In this document: piece after piece, positions 47,650-61,172 of the stretch | How positions within the stretch are numbered: position 1 is the first letter of the stretch | How the letters are laid out: each line of letters starts with the position of its first letter | NCBI RefSeq assembly: GCF_002994745.2 | Contig: NC_037094.1 | Span: 24,343,001-24,407,000, forward strand | Origin: Rosa chinensis | Lineage: Eukaryota; Streptophyta; Magnoliopsida; Rosales; Rosaceae | DNA length: 64,000 nucleotides | Direction of reading: 5' to 3' | Position numbers and translations under genes: made by a program | The notes under the pieces: model-generated | Database searches by the model: none | The model's input: the letters and a program-made list of their open reading frames with translations, nothing else | What the model was told of the DNA's origin: nothing

Positions 47650-47880
47650 AATAAAATTCTAGGTTTCTGATACCATTAGTTTTCTCACTTTCTTTGTCAG
47701 TGGAGAATTGGAGATACCAGGATCTTGAGACTTGAGTAGTCCCATCTTTGGGGGATTTCAGTGTTAGCAGTGGTCTGGAAAGTTCAAATTTCTATTTATG
47801 CAGAGGAATTAAAACTATGAAGTTAGAATTCTTCCTGACAATTATTTTATGATTAGTCCAACGCTTCTGCCTGTCATGAT
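47650..47880 (-). pseudogene. RLP C-terminal relic (unit B)
   Basis: Copy of the relic at 4190-4400, with the same decay and a handful of substitutions. Confidence 0.6.
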
Positions 47881-49250
47881 GATGAAATAATAAATTTATC
47901 TCAGATTTTCCATGCAATGTTATCTTTATTTTTCAGAACGGCTAGTGTTATGTTTCTGCTCTGACCTACTCTATTGTACAGAAATATGCAAACCTAGTGG
48001 CTAATAAGTGGTTGATGATTTGGCCTTTTGACATTTACTTTGGTTGCTTTATCAGAAGTTGTCAACTAATTTGCTAAAACACTCAAAACGGTATTAGTTT
48101 GTTAAATTAAGCTACGTTAATATTTGCATGAAGCCCTTTTTCTTCTTCATGGTAAAGATGGTAATTTGAAGGGACATTGAACTTTCCTACAAGAACTAGT
48201 TTCTTGTTCATCAGCAAAAACAAGAAGCATTCTAAAGTCTTGAAATTAGGGAGGTTTGAGCTCAACAGGGATGAACTGGTGGCTGTTAAAACTCAATTCA
48301 AGAAAGAGATAAGTGAAGTAAAGAAACCAGTTTGATATAGATCTTTAGTTTTGTGCATTTCTATGAGCTGCAAAATATTTATACATCTCTAAACTCCACC
48401 TGCCTGCACCCTCTTTTTTTTTTTCTTTCACATATGTAGACATGATATTGTTTGTTTCCAACATTAAGTATATCAGAAAGGGTTAGTATGAGTCTTCCAT
48501 TTCCCGCAGGGTAGCTATATTGAAACAATAAGCAAAGAAAATAGAAATTAGAGCTGATATATTGGAAGTTGCAGATGCTTTCACTAAGAAGCATGAACGC
48601 ATATTACTTGACACACTGGACTAGGTTGACAACTATTCTCAAGAGTCGTCTGAACATCCCCTAAACTAGAAGACAACTTGGTTTGAATGAACATCAACTG
48701 ACCATTCAGGTAATGAAGAAATATACAGGGAATAGTTTAACCATCTTAAGCCTCAGCATCTGATGCCAAGTATGGCTTGCTTATAATTAATTACTCCTTT
48801 TATCCCTCACTCTTTCCCTTTGCTTTTTTCCCACTATATAATAGTAATTAACTATATACTCGGATACTCAGTTTGTACATAAAGATGCACTTAAAACAAA
48901 TTTTCTACACAAGAACAGTTTCCTTTTCTTCCTGGACATTCTTCTCTTTGATAAAACGGACAAAAAGGCCGGTGCCAGTGGAGTTGCACTCTGACAGTCT
49001 TTCATAGTTTCATTCCATTGAGGAACTTTAACTGTTTGGTTAATTTTTCCATTTTTTCTGTCTGTTTTATTCCACTTGGTTTTTGTCCATTACTGCTTGG
49101 CTGATTCGCCTGATTGGTTTTCTTAGTCTTGGATGTTGAATGATTGTGATGGTAGCATTGAATGGTCTTATAATCTGATCCGAAAGAGTTGTTATTATTA
49201 GATTGTGAATTATATTACCTTGTTATTTTGGGTTTGAATTATTCCTAAAG

Positions 49251-49286
<36 letters not shown>

Positions 49287-51023
49287 ATATATATCTTCAT
49301 GTTTTGACTATACTTCTAGTAGTGGCCCTGTTCTGCATTTGTTAATAAACATATGGTTTTTAAATGATTAGTACATGTGTTCTTTTTAGTAGATTTATTG
49401 GGTCTGGGATTTTATATACATGTGGAGAGAATATCATCATTTGTTGTGTTAGCAAGAACCAAAAGGAAAGTGAATAGAATTAGGCAAATGGATTTCATGT
49501 AGTGTTTCAAAAGCATTCCTAAAGTTAATGGTAAATAGACTTGTTTCTCTCAGCTGGAAAACATATCATGCAGCGTTCTTTTGTCTGACAATGCTCTTAC
49601 CTGTTACTAAAGAAAGAGATTTTTTCTCTCAAGAACTTGAATTGGAACAGATCGTCAAATTTTGTGGATGGATAAAAGTAATGATTAAGCCCTTGAGATG
49701 ATATTGGCCTGTGTAAAGGATACATCTCATTACTCTTTTAAACAGTTGAGAATGACTCGCACATTCAACTGAACTCTAAGTTCAAAGTTATCCTTTTTTA
49801 AACGCCCATTTTGGAGACATTGTGACATTTTGTGCCTCTCTATCATTTTATCTATTTAGTTGTCAAGCTTATGGTTCGTTGCTGTTTTCAACTTTTCATT
49901 TAGGGTCATAAAGAATGGCTTGCAGAGGTTCAATTTCTTGGTGTGTTAAATCACCCAAATCTAGCAAAGCTTCTAGGATATTGCTCTATAGATGGAGAAA
50001 GAGGGATCCAACGGCTGTTGGTATGTGAATATATGCCTAATAGGAGCTTAGAAGATCATCTTTTCAACAGGGTTTTGAACCCTCTTCCTTGGATCACGAG
50101 GTTACAAATAATGCTTGGTGCTGCTCAAGCTCAGATTGGCTTATCTACACGAGGGACTGGAAGTCCAGGTGAATATAGTTTTCATTTATTTGACCTATGT
50201 GTGACCATGCATTTCCTTTGAGTTTGTTTGGAATGTAGAACTACCATATCATGTGAACATGTGACTCATCTATGTGAATTTGACCAATGGAATACCAAAT
50301 CAATATAATGACCTGCTTAAGCTAGTGAAGTATTAGAAGTAGGACTAGGAATGCAGCAACTACTTATTACGTCATACATCTTTTACTTGTTTGCTGCATT
50401 TATAGTGGCATCTCTGGTTTTGGAACTTAAATTGTATCTGCTTAAAAAATAATTGCCTTCAGTTACATACATTGTTGGACACTGTCACTTCAGTAACTGT
50501 CCATAATCTTGATGTATTCTGTTCTCTAAAAGCTTTAGCTGTTGGGACCCTGTGGTTGTGTCACATAGTATAAGAGTTCTTGAGTTCAAAACCTTCAAAT
50601 GACAATGCACTCTTCTTTGCTGTCTAGTACAAATCAAAATTGGACATAAAACTTGCGAGTAATATAAAAGAAGCATGAACTAAATTATCGTTGTGTAATT
50701 TCTGCGCGTTAATAGGTACCCACTGTTTACTTCAACACACTAGTCCCCTGATCTTGTTCTTCCATTGCTGTAGCTGAAAGTCAATTAAGGGGAAAAATTT
50801 AAATTCTCGCTACTTAAAAATGCTTTCTGTGCTTTAATGTTAATGTTATAATACTACATCATAGATTTGGTTCAGCTCTGCTTGTGAGCCTGAAACAAAA
50901 GCTGTCTTCTATTTTGCTTCTGCCCATCAATATCCAAATGCTAAAGAGTGTATTTAAGGATGGTAGATAATGGCTTACCTGACATGGTAGCTCTTTATTT
51001 GTTTGAAGACAAGAATTTTTATG

Positions 51024-51186
51024 TGTTATAAAGTAGGGAGAAGATAGGGAGAGGATAGTAGGGAGGAAGTAGAAGTATATCATTCAGTCTCATTAGCCTC
51101 CTTTATATAGAGGTAGGGTTTACATCAAAGTATACAACTAATGAGTATTTACATGGACATCCACATAGATAATAATATTTACAACA
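51024..51186 (-). repeat. LTR (plus-strand left) of young Copia derivative
   Basis: Starts TGTTATAAAGTAGG, ends ATTTACAACA. Identical to 61186-61348. Confidence 0.97.
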
Positions 51187-51237
51187 CTCCCCCTTGGATG
51201 TCCACCAATGAATGATGGTATTGGACGCGCTTATTGT

Positions 51238-51380
51238 TGCCTCGTTAAAAACCTTGCCAGGTAACAAAAACCCAGTGGGACAAAAAATAACCCTGGTCGA
51301 AGGACAAAAAGAGCACAACGCGCATATGTCCTAGGTAGCATGCTTCTGGATGCTCCCCCTGATGAGAATCTCCCCCTGAT
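51238..51380 (-). other. Conserved Copia 3' non-coding block
   Basis: Contains AACCTTGCCAGGTAAC, CCCAGTGGGAC and CCTGGTCGAAGGAC, then two CTCCCCCTGAT words, matching the pre-LTR regions of the other Copia elements in reverse. Confidence 0.75.
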
Positions 51381-54300
51381 TGTTGCAAGCCTCATTTATG
51401 TATGCGATAAGCTACATGTACCATGTATAGTAGTTTGACGTGTCTATCACCGAAGTGAGACCACGTGTGCTTTGCATATAGGGCTCATCACAAATTTTCA
51501 TACCTGCAAAGTTTAAGCAATACCAACAAAGCTAGACGATTTTCAATAAGTCTTACCTCATATAATAAGGTTAGAAACAATCTCATATGCTCAAATTTAT
51601 TCACTAAGTAATAGCTAAACAATATAAAGAAATTGATACATTTAACTTTGTATAGCTTAAAACATTGAAAATCATTATGGCATGCCTAGCCATACACATC
51701 AATATCTTTGTGTATTGATATGTCTCATATAAGCTCTTCAAGAGCTCTAAATAATTCATAACTTTGCGAAAGTTAGAATATGCTGCAACATTATAATCAT
51801 AATTCGAATTTGATAATAGTCTCGTCATTGTACTCATTAAGGCAATTTAGATCTCGTTGACTAGAACGAAATGAGTACATATGAGCTAGCTTTAGACTCT
51901 TTGATTCCATGAGTGAGCTTCAGACTCTTTCAACCTTTCATGGACTTGCATTTGAATCATTCATGTATTTGAATCCCTTGAGGATTTGATAAGAAATACA
52001 CTTATTATGACACTTTGCTTTTGAGATTTTGCTTTTAGCAATGTGTCTTCACAATATACGATGACAAAGTGTCATAAATCTCTCGTCAATATAACAGCTA
52101 TATGTAACACTGTATTTATAGAAAATTGTCATTCATAGAAGGGAAGATATTCATAATCTCATGTCTCTATAAATAGACATTGTGTCATAGTGATTTATCT
52201 TCACTTTTGATAAATACCCTTTTGTAACTTGTAGGGTTAGAGGTCCAAGTATTTCATCACGTTTCAAATATTGAATTTCATTGGAATTGCCTCTTTCCAA
52301 TTTGGCCAATAATATACTTTGTCGACATTTATGGTGAAACGTGGTATAGCGTCCATACAGCCCTTAAAGATTTTGGTAGCTACCAAATGTAAATTATCAT
52401 CGATGATCAACAATCATAGATCCCACACATTCTTATATGCATGCATTAGCTATAATAAGCTTATTGATATTGGGTACCCATGCCACTTCTGGGCATACAT
52501 TGTCGCTTCTAGGACAATCATCTCTCATAGATGAATTATGTAGCGAATGTGGATCTTTTTACTTATAATCTCATATAGAGCATTATAGGGCTTGTATAAT
52601 CTTCCCTGTTTTGGGAATTTAAAACTTTAGACCTGGTGGATACAATCCACACAAATTCACGCCGTTATTCAAATGACAGTAGTCTTTCCTCCCCTAACGG
52701 CTGGAAGACTGTCTTATTATGACCATGCTCAAAAGATGCATTCAAAAATCTATCACTTTCTTTGGAGTGAAGGTGTTCATTGGCTGGTGGCGAACCCAAA
52801 CCAAGTTTTAGGTCAAAAATGTTTTGTCCATTAGCATCAACCATATTGATTTATTATTGTATCACTAAGACATCATTTCCGAATGGCGTACTTACACCCT
52901 CTGTATGTGTAGCCATCTTAGGAGCTGTGATATTGTTTAATGACATTCTCTTCAGGAGAACCATGTCAATTGGATACATTTGCATCCTACAAATCAAATG
53001 GAGTCTACATTGTTTGTATTAATATGGTTGGTCTCAAGGACTTTAACCCAAGCAGATGCCTTTGCATTGAGCATATAATTTTGTCACTTTCTTTTATCAA
53101 TTCACTAGTTTTGATATTTCTCAAAGTCAAAATGAGACGGTGGATAAATATCTCACACCAATTCATATTGTTCTTCAGGAACAATATTTCTCCCCCTCAT
53201 TGTAGGAGGATTGTCTATTAAAGTGACAACTCGCAAATATGTAAATAAACAATTTGCTTGTGAGTAAGATTAGCAATCATCAAACTTGTAAGTGATTCCA
53301 TGCAACATGGTAGACAAAAGATGAAGTAACCGGTCATGCCAAAATAGTGTATTTGGTTCAAGGAACTTCAGGTTCATGACATCATATGCCTTAATTTACT
53401 GCAGAAAATTCAATACAGTATATATCCGATGGCATAAAGTCTTCTCCAACCATATAATAAGCAAATAATGCAACAATATTTTAAATTCGGTAACATGATA
53501 GTAGCTCATTTGGAGCCATAGATCAAGATCTACAACTCTTGATATGGTTGTTACCTTAGCTTCAGTAAACATTAATTATGAAATACTGATAATTGGAATG
53601 GACCAACTTCATTTTGAACTACTGGCCAAAATGATATACTCGAAAATTTCGAGTTAAAGACTACAATCCATAATAAAAGAGTAACTTTATTAGTGAAGAA
53701 CCTCAAGTTCACTGTCACGTATATATTAATTTGTGTAGTCATAAAGAGGAGGGACTTCAAGCCCTCATATAATTGGAGATCCAAGAAACTTCAGGTTTCA
53801 ATTTTTTTTTCAATTTATAACAACCTCTTAAGGAACATCAGGTTCTAGATAATCGGATTAAGAAACATTTAGTTTCAATGGGGACTTTAGAGGTTACAAT
53901 AAATCTAAGGAATAACACAATAGTGCTTTCAACTTTGCTTATTGTAAGCAAAAGACATCAGAGATGTGAGATGAATCTCAATGTTCTTACTAGTCAATGC
54001 AATTTAATTTGACCAGTGCCCTTTCGAAAGTGGCTTGATAATCATCCACCATATAGTGTACCATAGGTGACACACACCCAATTTACAATTTCCTCACATA
54101 TGTGGATGTTAGGACAATATTTACATTGACTCCTGATTTTTCTCTTGCCATGATCCACTTCTGGTGGCATTTCATGGTATAGCCATGTCAATCGGCTTTC
54201 TTACTATACAATGAGATCTATGAGACGGGGAGATTACACATCTCTAGTAATATTGGAGGCATAGAATGCAAAGGGACAATAATGTGTGCTCTTCTGGAGC

Positions 54301-55560
54301 CATCAATCAGATATGTAAGATCTGAGATGATTGTTATATTAAGCTCATAAGCATAAACCTTAATAATGTTTTCTGGACACCATGGATAAAATTGCATTGC
54401 CTAGAAGTGACTCAAAACATAAGTTTGAAGATGACAAAAATCAATTGGTAAGAATTGAACAGTAGATCTCATAGGATATACACGAAGCTTCTGGTCCGTG
54501 TTATACAGGTAAAACATGACGTTTAATTATTGTATTGTTGTTTGATGTAGATTAACATCAAATGCATTTTGAACTTCTGGCCAAAATAATATACTCGAAA
54601 TGTCGAGTTTAAACTTCATGACCATGACTTATGAGTGAAGGACTTTAGATGGTCATCTAGTTAGTATGATCATTGAGGAGCTTCAGGTCCTCATGTAATT
54701 AAGGATCAAGGAACTACAGGTTATGATCTCTTTTAATTACAAAAGTCACGATCACAAATTTGGAGTATATTCATACTCATTCGTCATAAACCAACGGTCA
54801 AATATCTGCTTACTTTTAAATTGGTGTCAATAAAATCCCCTCAAAACTTCAGGTTTGGGGTTGACCGAGATTAAAACTCTTCGATAAATTGTCCACATAT
54901 CCACTCGAAACTTATGGCTCGAGTTTGCACAATTAGAACTTCAGGTTCTAAGGTGGAATGCTTTAAGCAGGCATAAAGAAAAATGTATCAATCGACATAT
55001 GAAAATTTACTCGAAACTTCTAGTTTGAGTTGACATAAGGTCATATAAACTATGAATGAATTGTATGTGTAATCGAAGCTTCAGGTTCGAATATTTTTTT
55101 TTTCTATGAACTGCAAGTTCTAAAATTTCGTAATTTGAACTTCGGGTTCAAATAAATTTGATGCTCGAAACTTCGGGCTCGAGGTGACTAAAGTGAAGTT
55201 TCAAGTTCACTTTTAACTAATTTATATTTGGGTTAAATACTGTTTACTCCCTGAACTTTCAGGGAAAACACAGTTCAGTCCCTCCCTTTTTAATTTCACA
55301 CGTTTACTCCCTCATCTCTCAATTTTTGACCAATAGGTCCATTCCGTTAACTTACCCGTTAAATTGTCATTAAGTGGCTGACGTGGCATCTCTTTCGCAA
55401 TAAAATGTCTATTATACCCTCTCATACCCTTTTTTTGTTTGGTACTGTTTACCTCTTCTTCTTGTTCCAGCTCTCTCTCCATCTTTCTGTTTCCCAATCT
55501 TCCTCAGAAAATCAGATTGCCCAATCTTCCAGTTCTCTCTTCATCTTTTTTTCCCCCCTC

Positions 55561-58154
55561 TGTAACGCCCCAAACCGCACCTCACCAGCTTGGGCACGTC
55601 ACAGTGCCGCGGGGCTCTAAAATATAAACCGAAAGCTCGATTCATATTCTAGAGGACCGCTAGGCTTTTTATTTGTAAACTTTTCGTATAAACACAGCGG
55701 AAACTACAAATATTTTTTTTAGGTGAAAACTTGAATTGCTAGCAACTATTGTGTTTGTTCAGAACTTGGATAAAGACGTACACGGGGTACGGATTTCAAT
55801 GAAAGAGAATCCAACTGAGTTTAACCTGGGGCTAGATAACAACAAGCTCCGAAGCACGAAGTTTGAGAAATATAAGTTAACACAACTCCAGACAAGGGTT
55901 TACCGAACTTGTTATGCACACCCGGCTCCATCCGCTATTGTCCCATCACCAATGCACAGTACCTGCATTCATACTGTTGTAGGGGTGAGCTTTCGTCCTC
56001 GCTGCTCAACAGGAACTCTAACTCGACTAGGCATGAAACCAATAAATAAATTTTGGAGCTCCAGTATGAAAATAGGCTTAAACCAAGTACTTGAAAATGA
56101 ACGACAAACTTTAATATTTTCAACGTGAAAACTGATGCATGATGCTTAAATAAATACGGCGCCAAATCCAAGTGTTACCTGATGGCCGGTCCCATAGACC
56201 CGCTACACGACCTTACCTCAAATTAATTTATCACCAGGTAAGCGTAGCGAGAACGTCCACTACCTAGCTACACACACGTACCGAGTCTGTGATTGCAGAT
56301 ACTCGGACGACCGGTATAGCTAACCCTCCGGAGGTTTAGGGGATCGAACCCAAGGAAGTCAATGCCCCTTTCGCTCTCAAGCCATCACATCTCTCACAAT
56401 TTGGTTAGTATGCATTGCATTTTAACATAACCAAACCGTACTACCCATCTTGCATCATTTTAACACAAGATATAAGAAAATAACTAACCGAGGAGAGTCC
56501 TGAATCCCTACCTGGATTCCGATGCTTTCTTTCACGTACTCCAAGAGTCGCGAACCTTCCGTTCCTCGGGTAACTGGAATCCTAAATTCCGACATTTCGA
56601 TAGTTAATATCTTATTGAACAAGTATATGAAATCACGACGATTAATAAATCGTCCAAACCAACCTTTCCTGGTTTGACCAGGATTGACCATTTTAACCAT
56701 TGTTTGACCAACGTTTGACCATCTGAGACTTGTTCGATAATTAACCCAAATTACCGAACCTTTACTTATTTTCCTTTCTTTGCTTATTACCATTTCATAT
56801 AATGCTCATACAACGGAAATTATAATAAATTTCCAATCTCGTCAACGAATAAGTTCGACTTCACTTAACGATTGTGTCGCGTAGTAATTCGACGGAATTA
56901 CTAAGGACACCCAATATTTTTCCAACATAATTTCGACTCAATATGGATGTACCTAGTTTACTCTGGACACCCAATACTAGAAATTGATCTTTTCCAAACT
57001 TTTCTCAATCATCTAAAGTCTCATCAACACAACCATTTCAATATTACCAACAGATCCATCAGTTCACTCCAAATTAATCCATAATTCACAAACTACCAAA
57101 ACTGCACAACTCGATTAAACTAGGAAAAACACCACAGTTCATCCAATATGCCAAACGTGCCAAAGGTGCAGAACTTCGATTTACCTTCGATAGCACAAAT
57201 TGCAGGTGAAAAACCCAGGCTCCCCTTTCCCGGAACCCGGCTAAAAACACACTGCCAAATCGATGTCCACCAATGCACAGCTTCTGAAATTTCAACTTCA
57301 CCAAAGCAACAACCCATCAACAACGTCACAACAATCACAACACACCAAAGCCGAGAGTAACTCAACTAACCTTATTTTGATCCTCAACGTTTTCTGGAAA
57401 ACTCGACGAGGCTCACTCGTGAAGAAGTACGGTCTGGCCGTCACCAACTCGAAATTTCCAGACTTTAACCTCAATCAAGGTCAGTCCTCGCCTATAGATG
57501 CAGTCGAGGTGGAAGACAAACCCAGAGGTGCCAGAGAGCGAATGCGCCCTGAATGGTGGCCGGAAACTTGCAGAAACTGGCCAGAGCAGTCACTGCACTC
57601 ACCGCCACATCTCCCTCCTCGTTCCGTGCATGGACGATCAGAAGCTACTGGGATGTAGGCGATGCAGAGGCGAAGGGAATGGTGGGTATGCGCCGTCGTG
57701 CGGTGGCCGGAGGACGGAGTTCCGGCCGGGTTTTCTTTCTCGGGTCGGTGGCGTCCGGTTCTGGTTCTATTCTCTCTCTCTCTCGATCCTTCTGGCTCTC
57801 CCAACAGAACACATGGATATATAGACTGATCCAATTAAGGATGAAAGGCTAGGATCAAGAGGTGGAGTCGGTGGATGGCTAGGATCACGCCATCTGTTCC
57901 TAATTTCTTAATTTAATTTCTCAAAATTCCTCAACTTCAGAAAATAGTTAAAAATAGCTCGGGTATCCGGAAAATTCCCCGAAAATTTCCACGAACTCGC
58001 TGTGCCGTATACTTTACCATCCACCTCCTAAATTGAGGATTTCACCCCACGAAATTTCTGAAAATTTTTCCCGAGTACTTTAACTTTTATCGAAATCGAT
58101 AAGTCAATTAGCGAACTATTTCATTTAAGCTCGAGAACTTTTCCGGGGCTCACA
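55561..58154 (-). mobile_element. Probable gypsy-type solo LTR
   Basis: A 2.6-kb block starts TGTAACGCCCCAAACC and ends CCGGGGCTCACA; on the minus strand it starts TGTGAGCCCCGG and ends GGGGCGTTACA, the usual termini of long plant Ty3-gypsy LTRs. It separates two pyrimidine-rich halves of the Mutator-like element. The flanking pentamers CCCTC and CCCCT are similar but not identical, so the target duplication is not clean. Open stretches inside (for example 55736-56128 and 57263-57834) have no recognised protein domains. No internal gypsy region is present. Confidence 0.6.
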
Positions 58155-58159
58155 CCCCT

Positions 58160-58980
58160 TCTCTTCTTTCTTCTCTTCCTCAGCAAGAGAGCTAGAAACT
58201 TTGGCTTCAAATAGTAGCGCTTTTGATTTCCACTTCTGCAAACCAATTTCTCCTCCACTAGTACTGCAGGCTCTCCTAGAAAAACCAGAGTCAGGAAGAG
58301 TAGTATGTGTCCGACAAAGCAGAAGCTCCGGTAAATTTTAACTAATCAAGTACCATAAGCTTTTCTAATCATATAAGTTTGTATTAGCTTTTATGCAAAA
58401 CAGCAAAGATTCCATTACCTTAAAAGTTGAAAACTTCAAATTGATCATTATCGATCACAAAAGTCTCAAACAACATGAATGAATCAAGAATTCAAAACCA
58501 AAGCTGGGTTCTTTTCTGAGAAATCTAACAAACACGTATAAATGCGATTCAAACCATTCAAGTCGGAGAAAAAATATATATACAAGCTCCACGTATATGT
58601 AAAATTTCAGTTTATTATCAATATTCTCAGTAACAAATTGACGAACACAAAAACAATGAAAATGGAAAATGAATGAGCAGACCAACCTGTGTTAATGTCT
58701 CCTCCGCCATCTCTCCAATTCAATCCAGAACAAGGATCAATAACCCCTCGAACGAATCTCGACCACCCTCATCTTCTTCGATCAAACGATCAAATTAAGC
58801 AGCTTTCTCGATTGTGGGTAGACCTGGGAGGGATCTAGAGGGAGGGAGGTGGAGTTTCCGGAGGATATGGCGGTGGAATTGGCTTCGAAGACGGTGGCCA
58901 TTTAAGATAAAATTTGGAGGAGAGGAAACTGAAATCAAAGCCGAGGAAGACGATGATGGCGAGTGGTGCCCCAACCAAGA
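58160..58980. other. Mutator-like element interior, unassigned
   Basis: Possible small exon near 58250-58335, followed by a GTAAATT donor-like site, then AT-rich sequence. I cannot assign a gene. Confidence 0.4.
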
Positions 58981-58984
58981 GCCC

Positions 58985-59470
58985 GATGAAGATGAAGAAG
59001 AAAACGAATCTCCGCCTGAGGGGAACAGGCTTCGCGCCTTCTCGATTCCAGTGCTCGAAGTCCCCATAGCCGCCGTCGACGATGACAATGAGGAGTTCTT
59101 CGATGTGCGCGGCTCCGGATTTGACTATTTCGAGGTCTTCGGAGGCTTCGAAGGCCTGGATTTGGCAGTCGCGTACGACGACCTAGTCAAGCAACCCTAC
59201 GGCGGAGACGGTGGTTCCTCTGACGAAGCTTGGACTCTCAGCAGAATCTGGGTCTCTCTTAGGAGAGTCGAATCATTCTGTGAAGAACCAAAGCTTTACA
59301 GATGGAGATCCTTACTATTCATTTGATGGCAGCTCTGAGTTTGGCATCTCATATAACAAAGCTCTTAAAAAAAGACATAAGGAAGAAGAAGTGGGGAAGG
59401 TTGCAGAGGAGAGGTTTCTAGAGAAGAGAGAGCTGAAAGAAGAAAGAAGAAGAAGAGATAAAAAGGCCAA
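58985..59470 (+). pseudogene. Auxilin-like protein N-terminal fragment, captured
   Basis: One frame gives NRLRAFSIPVLEVPIAAVDD, then FFDVRGSGFDYFEVFGGFEG and LDLAVAYDDLVKQPY. After a single extra base near 59233 the next frame continues AESGSLLGESNHSVKNQSF and GDPYYSFDGSSEFGISYNKA. This motif order matches the N-terminal region of plant auxilin-like J-domain proteins, which act in clathrin uncoating. The C-terminal J domain is absent. The acidic upstream part and the lysine/glutamate-rich end run into flanking or inverted-repeat sequence. It lies inside the Mutator-like element, so it is a captured fragment. Assignment rests on motif recall. Confidence 0.7.
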
Positions 59471-61172
59471 AAAAAAAAAAAGTGAGGGTATAATGGACTT
59501 TTTGACGCGGAAGGATTGCCATGTCAGCAATTTAACGGAGTTTTTGAACGGAGAGTAACGGAATGGACCTATTGGTCTAAAATTGAGAGATGAGGGAGTA
59601 AACGTGTGAAATTAAAAAGGGAGGGACTGAACTGTTTTTTCCCATAAAGTTCAGGGAGTAAACAGTATTTAACCCTTTATATTTTATACTCAAAGCTTCG
59701 GGTTTGAGTTTTACTATTAGAACTTCAGGTTCTACTATGAAATTTTGAACTTCTGGTTCAAAAATATTACACTCAAAATTCATATGTTCGAGGTATAGGA
59801 CTGCTGGTCCGTATGAGTAACAAAAAAAAATTAATTTAAAAGATAAGTACTGTAATGAAAGTACATAACAAAATAGAAAAATTGCAGGGAAGAAAAATAA
59901 ATAGATAAACTATGCAATAAATTAATTGTGGAAACTTCTGGTTCCATTAATGAAGAAAATACACAGAACTTCTGTTCTGCTTCACTTCACAAAATGATAA
60001 CTCTTTTTTTTTTTTCCTCTAATCACACAAGAACATAATTTTATCTTGTGGAGAATGTAGCTTCTAGCTTTACATTCAAAATTGAACTTCAAATTCACAT
60101 TGTCGTGCGGAGGAGGGAACCCCAATACCCAAACATTTTGAGGAACTTCCGGCCCTCTTATAATTATTGGGGATAAAAAAAATATGTGAGTTCATATACC
60201 CAATTATATAACTCTAAGGATCTTCTGGTCCTCGTAATTGTATAAATTTATGAGACTTCATATCGCAATTTTTCCACTTTGAGGAACTTTAGGCCCTCGT
60301 GTAATCATATAAAGAAAATATTTTGATTGCATTGAATTTACAATGGTCATTGAAATCCGTCTATGAGCAATAAAATCATATCATACGTCCTTACCTTTTG
60401 AGCATACTTATGCACATAATCGTAGGATTGTATAACCTGGATATGAAAAAAATATTGATCCGCCTTTGGGAGTTATTGATCCTGCCATAAATTGAATCAA
60501 CATAGATAGTGGTCATCACTCTCATCACGTCAAGATTGCTTCTCATATTAATCAATTCATAAATACATGTGCAGATGACAACATAAGGCATATACTAATA
60601 CTTGTAATCATGAAATATATGACGAATCAGGATTGATGCCTAACGACAATTGAGGGAAACACACAAAAAATCTTATGAGTGTATACTGACAAAAAAAAAC
60701 CCCCAGAAAATGCTATTAAATAGACAAGTAAAAACTAATGCCTCTATTGCACCTTATGGGATAATACGTTGGGTTTTGGTTGCAAAACCAAAAATAAAGG
60801 AGAGGCATGATTATTGACAAAAAAAATTGAGATTGTTAGAAAGGAAAACGGGTATGATTCTATTTGCTTGATCAACCAAAACTTTCAGCAATTATACTCA
60901 TATATGAGAAAAAGAACACATGTATATCAGTATATAAAGCAGGAATTGATGGCACCGTAATGATTATATATAAGATTAAAGCATAGATCATGGATCATGA
61001 AATAAACTCATGAAATAAAGCAGGAATCGATGGCACCTTAAGAAATAAACTGATATGCATAAATGACATAGATCATGAATAAACTCATAGATCACAAGTT
61101 ATAGTTAATAGCAACAACGTTGCACCATAAACTCGTAGATCATCATAGAGTTTTCAAAAAATAATAGCAGAG

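Larger units (their letters stand above)
55230..59675. mobile_element. Mutator-like element (Pack-MULE) with auxilin-like fragment
   Basis: Inverted repeats of about 210 bp: the left end GGGTTAAATACTGTTTACTC is mirrored by GAGTAAACAGTATTTAACCC on the right. A perfect 9-bp target duplication TTTATATTT lies at 55221-55229 and 59676-59684. There is no transposase. The interior contains a gypsy-type solo LTR (55561-58154) and fragments of a host gene at 58980-59460. Without the LTR the element is about 1.85 kb. The flanking hairpin-array sequence resumes directly on the right. Confidence 0.93.
52940..60310 (-). repeat. Dispersed short-hairpin array (young Copia derivative)
   Basis: At least twenty inverted repeats at roughly 30-120-bp spacing, interrupted by the Mutator-like element at 55230-59675. 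Arms vary, while the loop is TTCAG, TTCTG, TTCGG, TTCAA, TGCAA, TGCTG or close. Best examples: ATATTGTTC-TTCAG-GAACAATAT region at 53165-53187, GAAC-TTCAG-GTTC at 53363-53375, CCAC-TTCTG-GTGG near 54154, TTAGAAC-TTCAG-GTTCTAA at 54933-54951, ATTTGAAC-TTCGG-GTTCAAAT at 55133-55153, TTTTGAAC-TTCTG-GTTCAAAA at 59743-59763. Confidence 0.85.

Noticed and set aside
55736..57852. Several open frames of 70-130 codons
   Set aside because: All lie inside the probable gypsy LTR, overlap each other on both strands, and show no domains.
55561..58154. A complete gypsy element rather than a solo LTR
   Set aside because: Only one copy of the terminal sequence is present, and no gag, protease, RT or integrase text was found.
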